Source: Bauldia sp. (GTDB lineage Bacteria > Pseudomonadota > Alphaproteobacteria > Rhizobiales > Kaistiaceae). From it: a stretch of DNA of 64,000 bases. The stretch spans positions 2,802,237 to 2,866,236 of the forward strand of contig JBBCGQ010000001.1 of assembly GCA_037200845.1 (NCBI GenBank). Direction: 5' to 3'. Made by a program: the position numbers and the translations under genes. Shown here one piece after another: positions 54,171-64,000 of this stretch; position 1 is the stretch's first letter, and each line of letters starts with the position of its first letter. Under the pieces are notes generated by a model. It made no database searches and had not been told where the DNA came from. It saw only the letters and a program-made list of their open reading frames with translations.

Positions 54171-54953
54171 ATGACCGACACCGACGCCCTCCCCGCCTTC
54201 CTCGACCGCCTGGCCGACGTCGCCGCCGAGGCGATCATGCCCCACTTCCGCATGGCGGCGCGCGTCGAGAACAAGGAGACCGCGCGCTTCGATCCGGTGA
54301 CCATCGCCGACCGCAACGCCGAACAGGCGATGCGTACCCTCATCAACGCGACCTACCCCGCGCACGGCATCGTCGGCGAAGAATTCGGCAGCGAGCGCGA
54401 CGATGCGGAGTTCGTCTGGGTGCTCGACCCGATCGACGGCACGCGCTCCTTCATCACCGGCCTGCCGACGTGGGGCACGCTGATCGGGCTGACGCGGCGC
54501 GGCAAGCCGGTCCTCGGCATGATGGCGCAGCCCTTCACCGGCGAGCGCTTCGCTGGCGACGGCACGCGCGCCTGGTACACCGGCCCCGGCGGCGCCCGCG
54601 CGCTGAAGACGCGCCCGTGCTCCTCGCTCGCCGAGGTCTCCCTCTTCACCACGACGCCGGCGCTGTTCAAGGGCGCCGACCGCGCCGCCTACGATCGCGT
54701 CGAGGCCGCGGTGCGCATGCCGCGCTACGGCTCCGACTGTTACGCCTATTGCATGGTCGCGGCCGGCAACGCCGACCTCGTCGTCGAGGCCGGGCTGCAG
54801 ACTTACGACATCTGCGCACTGATCCCGATCATCGAAGGCGCCGGCGGCCGCGTCACGACATGGGAGAACGGCCCGGCAGCCGGCGGCGGGCGGGTGGTGG
54901 CGAGCGGCGATCCGCGCGTGCACCAGGCGGCGCTGGCGATGCTCAGCGCGTAA
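54171..54953 (+). CDS. hisN: Histidinol-phosphatase, inositol-monophosphatase type
   Basis: A Mg2+-dependent phosphatase of the IMPase superfamily, 260 aa, of the group that dephosphorylates histidinol phosphate in many Alphaproteobacteria and Actinobacteria. Motifs: HGIVGEEFGSE, WVLDPIDGTRSFITGLPTWGTLIG and the C-terminal GSDCYAYCMVAAGNADLVVE, with YDICALIPIIEGAGG. The FITGxPxWGT stretch and length fit HisN better than SuhB. The ATG at 54171 is chosen; a frame-extending start at 54144 is not conserved. It lies after the amidohydrolase. Confidence 0.88.
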   Translation: MTDTDALPAFLDRLADVAAEAIMPHFRMAARVENKETARFDPVTIADRNAEQAMRTLINATYPAHGIVGEEFGSERDDAEFVWVLDPIDGTRSFITGLPTWGTLIGLTRRGKPVLGMMAQPFTGERFAGDGTRAWYTGPGGARALKTRPCSSLAEVSLFTTTPALFKGADRAAYDRVEAAVRMPRYGSDCYAYCMVAAGNADLVVEAGLQTYDICALIPIIEGAGGRVTTWENGPAAGGGRVVASGDPRVHQAALAMLSA

Positions 54954-54977
54954 GCACACCGACGGCGCAACACCACC

Positions 54978-55106
54978 GCTGTCATCCCCGCGAAGGCGGG
55001 GATCCAGTAAACGCCGGCGGCCATGGTCGCGCGCGATCTGTGCACCAAACGCGTCCGACCTGCGCGGCCAGTGTTTACTGGGTCCCCGCCTTCGCGGGGA
55101 CGACAT
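54978..55106. repeat. Inverted repeat of the GTCATCCCCGCGAAGGCGG family
   Basis: The left arm is CTGTCATCCCCGCGAAGGCG, then GGGATCCAGTAAAC; the right arm is GTTTACTGGGTCCCCGCC, then TTCGCGGGGACGACATCAG. It is a near-perfect palindrome with a ~60 bp loop, in the gap between two convergent genes. It belongs to the same group as 38851-38960. Confidence 0.85.
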
Positions 55107-55140
55107 CAGAGTGCGGTTGGGAACGACATCACAGCCGGGT

Positions 55141-56082
55141 TCACGACCCCGGCACGAATGCATCGAACGCCGCGAACACCTGCTCGCGGATGACGTCGCG
55201 CTCCACCAGCAGCTCGTGCTCGGCGCCCTTGATGACGACCTGCCCGCCGGCCCGCATGTTGGAGATGAATCGCTCCACCGCCGTCACCGAGACGATGCGG
55301 TCGAGCGCGCCGACGATGGCGAGCGTCGGCACGCGGATGGCCGCGGCGTAGGCCGGATCGGCAAGCTCGGCCATCGAGCGGAAGGCGGCGTAGATCCAGG
55401 CGTAGGTCGGGCCGCGAACGAAAACCTGCGGCACCTTGGTGACGAGATCGTAGCTGCGGCGGTAGCGCACCGGATCGAGGGTGAATTTGTTGCCGTCGAA
55501 CGGCGTGTTGATCATCGTCTCGCGCGCCTGGCCCGGCGCATCGAGTTCGCCGAGGCCGATCGCCGTCATCGTCGCGGCAAACCATTCGGCGAACGGCGGC
55601 GGCGGATTGGTCGGGCCGAAATCGATCAGCGGCGACAACAGCACCATGCGCGCGAAACGCGCGCGGTTGGAGTGCGCGGCGCGGAGCGCGATCATGCCGC
55701 CGGTCGAATGCGCCAGCGCAAAGTACGGCGGCGCGCAGTCGGGCAGCACGACCTGCTGCATGAAAGCTTCGAGGTCGCGGTCGTATTCGGCGAACGAATC
55801 GACGTGCGCCTTCTGCGGGTCGCGCAGCCGCCGTTCCGATCCGCCCTGCCCGCGCCAGTCGAGCGTCGCGACCGCGAAGCCGCGGTTGCGCAGGTCGGTG
55901 ATTGTCTCGAAATATTTCTCGATCGTCTCGCTCCGCCCCTGCAGCAGGCAGATCGTGCCCTGGGCGCGGCGCGTCGCCGCGCGCCAGCGCGCGAAGCGCA
56001 GCCGCACGCCGTCGGCGGCGATGACGGTGCCGACGATAGCGCCGTCGGGCACCGGGTTGCCGTCAATCGCGAAAAGCTCCAT
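55141..56082 (-). CDS. Alpha/beta hydrolase (lysophospholipase-like)
   Basis: A 313 aa serine hydrolase. After a short N-terminal strand, RAQGTICLLQGRSETIEKYFETITDL contains the oxyanion-loop region. The nucleophile elbow is LAHSTGGMIALRAAH (His-Ser-Thr-Gly-Gly), and the acid and His are expected in IVGALDRIVS and GAEHELLVER. The plan is that of the PldB/monoacylglycerol lipase-type family, which cleaves lysophospholipids or monoacylglycerols. The ATG at 56082 is chosen. It points away from the heat-shock region. Confidence 0.85.
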   Translation of the reverse strand: MELFAIDGNPVPDGAIVGTVIAADGVRLRFARWRAATRRAQGTICLLQGRSETIEKYFETITDLRNRGFAVATLDWRGQGGSERRLRDPQKAHVDSFAEYDRDLEAFMQQVVLPDCAPPYFALAHSTGGMIALRAAHSNRARFARMVLLSPLIDFGPTNPPPPFAEWFAATMTAIGLGELDAPGQARETMINTPFDGNKFTLDPVRYRRSYDLVTKVPQVFVRGPTYAWIYAAFRSMAELADPAYAAAIRVPTLAIVGALDRIVSVTAVERFISNMRAGGQVVIKGAEHELLVERDVIREQVFAAFDAFVPGS

Positions 56083-56122
56083 GGCGGCCCTGATAGACGA
56101 GCCGGGGGTGCGGCTCAAATGA

Positions 56123-56193
56123 AACCGGCGGCGCTCGGGGGAGCGCCGCCGGCATTAAGCCCGGTGCCGGAGGGGGGCGGGGTTCGGCACCGG
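56123..56193. other. Two strong hairpins upstream of the hydrolase gene
   Basis: CCGGCGGCGCTC-GGGG-GAGCGCCGCCGG (56125-56152) is a perfect 12 bp stem. CCGGTGCCG...CGGCACCGG (56161-56193) is a perfect 9 bp stem around a G-rich loop. They lie between the hydrolase start and the RpoH promoter of hsp20. No T-run follows on either strand. The remaining sequence up to 56328 shows nothing I recognise. Confidence 0.55.
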
Positions 56194-56328
56194 ATCTGTG
56201 CTGGAACTGGTTGGGGGCATTCCCTCAGCCCTTCAGCACGGCGCCACCTTGCCAAAGTGCGCCTGAACCGAACCCGAAGGCGCCGTTCATATTCAATTCA
56301 GGCGGCGAAAATGGCGGATTTCCGGGGG

Positions 56329-56356
56329 CTTGAAGGGCGCCGGAGCCGTACCTATC
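56329..56356 (+). promoter_or_regulatory. RpoH (sigma-32)-type promoter for hsp20
   Basis: CTTGAA (56329-56334), 16 bases and CCTATC (56351-56356), a good match to the alphaproteobacterial heat-shock promoter (CTTGAA ... CYTATNT). The transcription start would be near 56363, giving a leader of about 105 nt that contains the ROSE element. Confidence 0.7.
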
Positions 56357-56362
56357 TCCTCT

Positions 56363-56468
56363 CCTGCGGGCGCCCGGTCGGGGCCCGCGGAACCGGACCA
56401 GAGGCTCGGCCAAGCGGCGGGCTGGCGTTGGTTCCTGATCGCAACAGTTGCTCTACGGAGGACTATCC
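56363..56468 (+). promoter_or_regulatory. ROSE-type RNA thermometer in the hsp20 leader
   Basis: The last hairpin (56448-56462) is TTGCTC-TACG-GAGGA. In RNA, UUGCU pairs with AGGA of the Shine-Dalgarno GGAGG, leaving the ROSE-specific unpaired or non-canonical G, and is closed by a C(UACG)G tetraloop. This is the conserved ROSE 3' hairpin (UYGCU opposite the SD). The ATG is 7 nt after the SD. The upstream GC-rich stretch (GGGCGCCCGG, GGGGCCCGCGG and others) supplies the other stems typical of the ~70-120 nt ROSE leaders of rhizobial small heat-shock genes. Confidence 0.75.
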
Positions 56469-56933
56469 ATGCGTACTTTTGATCTCACCCCCTTCTATCG
56501 TTCCACCGTCGGTTTCGACCGCCTCTTCAACCTGCTCGACTCCAATCTCGGCGGCGAAGCGCAGACCTATCCGCCCTACAACATCGAGCGCACCGGCGAG
56601 GACGCCTATCGCATCACCATGGCGGTAGCCGGCTTCGGCGAGGCTGACCTCACCCTTGAGGCGAAAGAGAACACGCTCACCGTCAAGGGCGAGAAGAAAA
56701 CGGAGACCGAGAAGAAGGAATCCGAATTCCTCTACCGCGGCATCGGCGCGCGCGCCTTCGAGCGACGCTTCCAGCTCGCCGACTACGTCGAGGTGAAGGG
56801 CGCCAACCTTGAGAACGGCCTCCTGCACGTCGACCTCGTCCGCGTCATTCCGGACGCGAAGAAGCCGCGGACGATTACGATCGGCAACGGCAACAAGGCC
56901 GGTGCCAAGCAGATCGATCAGGTTGCTGCCTGA
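56469..56933 (+). CDS. Hsp20-type small heat-shock protein
   Basis: A 154 aa alpha-crystallin-domain chaperone that holds unfolded proteins in the cytoplasm. The N-terminal TPFYRSTVGFDRLFNLLDS and NIERTGEDAYRITMAVAGFGEADLTLEAKENTLTVKGEK are typical of bacterial class A (IbpA-like) members; the C-terminal part has GIGARAFERRFQLADYVEVKGANLENGLLHVDLVR and a KPRTITI tail. The start ATG 56469 has a perfect GGAGG in the ROSE hairpin. It is controlled by an RpoH promoter and the RNA thermometer. Confidence 0.93.
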   Translation: MRTFDLTPFYRSTVGFDRLFNLLDSNLGGEAQTYPPYNIERTGEDAYRITMAVAGFGEADLTLEAKENTLTVKGEKKTETEKKESEFLYRGIGARAFERRFQLADYVEVKGANLENGLLHVDLVRVIPDAKKPRTITIGNGNKAGAKQIDQVAA

Positions 56934-56965
56934 CCTCCCACGGGCATCCGTGACCTGACGTAGCA

Positions 56966-57005
56966 GAGGGCGCTCCCCGAAAGGGTGAGCGCCCTTTGTC
57001 TTTTT
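56966..57005 (+). terminator. Rho-independent terminator after hsp20
   Basis: AGGGCGCTC-CCCGAAAGGGT-GAGCGCCCT, a 9 bp stem with a CCC/GGG inner stem, followed by TTTGTCTTTTT. Confidence 0.9.
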
Positions 57006-57078
57006 AATTGGCACCTTGGACGCCGCGTTGTATCGATGACGAGCCAACCAAAGGTTGTTAAATACAGGGATCGAGAAA

Positions 57079-57276
57079 ATGTCCGTCAACGCATTTCGAC
57101 CTAAGAAATTTGAGGATTTCGAAATAGTCGATGCTTCGAGCAAAGTGGTCGGACACCTTCGAGTGAAACCAAGCGGGATTCTCTGGGGCCAAAAAGGCGG
57201 AAAGAAGTGGTTTGGCGTGACCTTGAAACAGTTCGCCGAGTTCGCTGAAGCCAAGGGTAAGGCTCAGGGAAAGTAG
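57079..57276 (+). CDS. Small AT-richer protein, unknown
   Basis: A 65 aa protein: MSVNAFRPKKFEDFEIVDASSK, then VVGHLRVKPSGILWGQKGGKKWFGVTLKQFAEFAEAKGKAQGK. It is basic, with a Trp/Gly-containing middle (GILWGQKGGKKWFGV) that could be a beta hairpin, and a helical Lys-rich tail. The surrounding DNA is plainly less GC-rich than the rest of the window, and codons follow. AGGGATCGAGAAA precedes the ATG. I recognise no family; small proteins of this look occur in several rhizobia as hypothetical proteins. It may be a recent acquisition. Confidence 0.6.
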   Translation: MSVNAFRPKKFEDFEIVDASSKVVGHLRVKPSGILWGQKGGKKWFGVTLKQFAEFAEAKGKAQGK

Positions 57277-57293
57277 CTTCAAAAGCGGCGCTG

Positions 57294-58349
57294 CTACGAC
57301 TCCAGCAGCGCCGCAAACCGATCGACCTCGGCCGCCGTCGTCTGCCAGCTCGTCACCATCCGCGCCATCGTCTCGCCGGCGCCGGGACGCTCCGCCAGCG
57401 GCAGGCTCGACGGCACCCACGGATAATACTGCGCACCTGCCGCGCGAAGTTTCTCGTCCAACCCATTCTCCAGAATCGCGAAAACCTCGTTGCCCGCCGG
57501 CTGGAACGCCAGCCGCGCGCGCGTTGACGACGACAGCGCGGCGGCAAGCCTCGCCGCCATCGCATTCGACTGGCGCGCGAGCTTCAGCCAGTGGTCGTTG
57601 CGGAGGTAGGCGTCGAGCTGCGCCGCGATGAACCAGTTTTTGGAGAACCCCTGCCCGGCCCGCTGGCGCGCGTAGCCGACATCGCGGGCATGCGCCGGGT
57701 TGAAGAAGACGATCGCCTCGGCGGCAACGCAGCCATTCTTGGTGCCGCCGAAGGAGAGCACATCGACGCCCGTCTTCCACGTCAGCTCGGCCGGCGAAAC
57801 ATCGAGCGCCGCGATGGCGTTGGCGAAGCGCGCGCCGTCCATGTGCAGCGCCATGCCGCGCGATTTGGCGACCTTGGCCAGTGCAGCGACCTCGGCCGGC
57901 GTGTACACCGCGCCGAGCTCCGTGATGTTGGTGATGTTGAGCGCCACCGGCTGGCCCTGGTGGGTGTCGCCCTCGCGGAAGGCCGCCATCCGCTCGATCA
58001 GCGTATCGGGCGCGATCTTGCCGGCTTCCGCATCGACGCCGACAAGCTGCATCCCGCCGCTGAAGAAGGGCAGCGCCCCCGCTTCATCGACCATGATGTG
58101 CGCCTCGTGGTGGCAGAAGACGAGCCCGCCCGGGCGGGCATAGGCCGACAGCGACAGCGCATTGGCGACCGTGCCGCTCGCCACCAGGAACACCGCCACC
58201 TCGTGCTCGAAGAGATCGGCGAAGCGCTTCTCGACCGATTTGGTAAGCTCGTCGCTGCCGTAGGCAGGCCCGCCCTTGCGGGCGGCTTCGGCGAGGGCGG
58301 TGATGACGGGCTCGGAGGCGCCCGACCAGTTGTCGCTTGCAAAGATCAT
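57294..58349 (-). CDS. ltaE: Low-specificity L-threonine aldolase
   Basis: PLP enzyme that cleaves threonine or allo-threonine to glycine and acetaldehyde; 351 aa. The start MIFASDNWSGASEPVITALAEA, substrate-binding LTKSVEKRFADLFEHEVAVFLVASGTVANALSL, and the PLP lysine in DVLSFGGTKNGCVAAEAI are clear. ALHMDGARFANAIAAL contains the Asp that binds the pyridine nitrogen. The ATG at 58349 gives the family start. It is divergent from gltB. Confidence 0.92.
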   Translation of the reverse strand: MIFASDNWSGASEPVITALAEAARKGGPAYGSDELTKSVEKRFADLFEHEVAVFLVASGTVANALSLSAYARPGGLVFCHHEAHIMVDEAGALPFFSGGMQLVGVDAEAGKIAPDTLIERMAAFREGDTHQGQPVALNITNITELGAVYTPAEVAALAKVAKSRGMALHMDGARFANAIAALDVSPAELTWKTGVDVLSFGGTKNGCVAAEAIVFFNPAHARDVGYARQRAGQGFSKNWFIAAQLDAYLRNDHWLKLARQSNAMAARLAAALSSSTRARLAFQPAGNEVFAILENGLDEKLRAAGAQYYPWVPSSLPLAERPGAGETMARMVTSWQTTAAEVDRFAALLES

Positions 58350-58497
58350 GGCGCCGTTCTGGCGGGAGCCGCCGCAAGGCGCAAGGCGGCCGAATGACCA
58401 TATCGCGACCGCGCAAGATTGTTGCGCAAAGGCTGGTCCAAACATTGCAGATCAGCGATCTGGACCGCCGCCATGATAAGAACAATGCCAAGGACGC

Positions 58498-58526
58498 TTG
58501 ATGACGTGTTTGAAATCTGTCATACA
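58498..58526 (+). promoter_or_regulatory. Promoter candidate for gltB
   Basis: TTGATG (58498-58503), a 17-base spacer and CATACA (58521-58526). A start near 58534 would give a leader of about 150 nt that begins just before the palindrome at 58537. This 334 bp gap (58350-58683) is otherwise without genes. Confidence 0.5.
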
Positions 58527-58536
58527 AGTCTAAATA

Positions 58537-58553
58537 GGACAGGATCACTGTCC
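58537..58553. promoter_or_regulatory. Perfect palindrome upstream of gltB
   Basis: GGACAG-GATCA-CTGTCC, a perfect 6+5+6 inverted repeat at the likely transcription start of gltB, 130 bp before the ATG. A candidate repressor site; the regulator is unknown. Confidence 0.5.
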
Positions 58554-58683
58554 AATTGGCGGCCGGCACGGGGACTGCGCGGATCGCAGGGAGGAAGTCG
58601 AGCTTTGGCCGCGCTGGCGGCCTATCGACAAAGATGAACGGAAAACCCCGCGCGCCTGGCGCCCGGGGACTGTGAGGGCGACG

Positions 58684-63402
<4,719 letters not shown>

Positions 63403-63416
63403 GAAGCAGAGTTGAG

Positions 63417-64000
63417 ATGGGCAAGGTAACCGGGTTCCTCGAAGTCGATCGGCGCGACCGCAAGTACGCGCCCGCCGCCGATCGTATTCGCCACTACCGC
63501 GAATTCACCATTCCGCTGTCGACCGAGGCGACGCGCGAGCAGGCCTCGCGCTGCATGGATTGCGGCATTCCGTTTTGTCACAGCGGCTGCCCGGTCAACA
63601 ACCAGATCCCCGACTGGAACGACCTCGTCTATCACGGCGACTGGCAGCGGGCGCTGATCAACCTGCACTCGACCAACAACTTCCCGGAGTTCACCGGCCG
63701 CATCTGCCCGGCGCCCTGCGAGGCGTCGTGCACGCTGAACCTCACCGACGCGCCGGTGACCATCAAGACGATCGAATGCGCCATCGTCGATCGCGGCTGG
63801 CAGGAAGGCTGGATCAAGCCGCAGGTCGCCGCCCGCCGCACCGGCAAGTCGGTCGCCGTCGTCGGCTCCGGCCCCTCCGGCCTCGCCTGCGCCCAGCAAC
63901 TCGCCCGCGCCGGCCATGACGTCCACGTCTACGAGAAGAACGCCAAGGCGGGCGGCCTGCTCCGCTACGGCATCCCCGATTTCAAGATGGAGAAGATCCA
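63417..64000 (+). CDS. gltD: Glutamate synthase small subunit (3' end outside window)
   Basis: The NADPH-oxidising partner of GltB, cut by the window edge after about 194 codons. The start [30 protein letters not shown] is canonical. The iron-sulfur cysteines are seen in [24 protein letters not shown] and [14 protein letters not shown], and the FAD motif in [24 protein letters not shown]. The ATG at 63417 has GCAGAGTTGAG upstream and lies 14 bp after gltB. Only truncation is unusual. Confidence 0.97.
   Translation, partial: MGKVTGFLEVDRRDRKYAPAADRIRHYREFTIPLSTEATREQASRCMDCGIPFCHSGCPVNNQIPDWNDLVYHGDWQRALINLHSTNNFPEFTGRICPAPCEASCTLNLTDAPVTIKTIECAIVDRGWQEGWIKPQVAARRTGKSVAVVGSGPSGLACAQQLARAGHDVHVYEKNAKAGGLLRYGIPDFKMEKI

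Overview
The window is about 64 kb of GC-rich (roughly two-thirds G+C by eye) chromosomal DNA from an alphaproteobacterium, most likely order Hyphomicrobiales (Rhizobiales). The evidence is gene content: four alphaproteobacterial cell-cycle regulators (RcdA/DUF1465, TrcR/DUF1013, GapR/DUF2312, CpdR), perfect CtrA-type TTAA-N7-TTAA sites, a three-part PntAA/PntAB/PntB transhydrogenase behind an aa3-oxidase subunit IV gene, a ROSE-type RNA thermometer before an Hsp20 gene, and cysteine-free L31 and L36 proteins. I cannot fix the genus. Nearly all of the window is core chromosome, densely packed, with many 1-4 nt start/stop overlaps.

Layout. 0-6.2 kb: central carbon metabolism (end of transketolase, gap, pgk, class I aldolase) with a GNAT acetyltransferase and a ThiE-like gene. 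6.2-16 kb: Sel1-repeat protein, SuhB-type phosphatase, a MotA-like/OmpA-like envelope pair, rpmE, rcdA, a candidate CtrA-controlled small RNA, a frameshifted quinone oxidoreductase, a PhyH-type oxygenase and trcR. 16-26.7 kb: SDR, TauE/SafE, GST, NhaA, an HxlR regulator opposite a DUF4242 operon, two DUF465 genes, purEK, rpsU, a TPR lipoprotein and a double-barrel outer-membrane protein beside the remains of another copy. 26.8-31.4 kb: the pnt operon, with an extra small membrane-protein gene, and a MazE-like/Doc toxin-antitoxin pair. 31.4-43.9 kb: PepF, a sigma-54 activator behind a CtrA box, an LdtD-like/MepK-like cell-wall pair, gapR, N-formylglutamate amidohydrolase, DUF1036-pyk, two TPR paralogues and rpmJ. 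44-50.3 kb: a polyamine ABC transporter operon plus aminobutyraldehyde dehydrogenase, interrupted by an antisense DUF559 nuclease gene flanked by two direct copies of a palindromic repeat. 50.4-64 kb: two sulfotransferases around tRNA-Val, a histone-H1-like protein, cpdR, a second candidate small RNA, hisN, a lipase-like hydrolase, the heat-shock gene, threonine aldolase and gltBD (gltD runs off the end).

Themes. First, cell-cycle control is over-represented: four CtrA-circuit proteins, two perfect CtrA sites and one near-perfect site. Second, the intergenic DNA carries several families of palindromic repeats; five copies of one superfamily share an asymmetric core (ACTCCGCTT), and two of them bracket the DUF559 gene. 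Third, two intergenic regions look like unannotated small RNAs: each has stem-loops, a CCUCCC anti-Shine-Dalgarno stretch and a strong Rho-independent terminator, and one starts behind a perfect CtrA box. The most promising novelty is the repeat-DUF559-repeat cassette, followed by the two small RNAs, the duplicated-barrel outer-membrane protein and the extra gene in the pnt operon.
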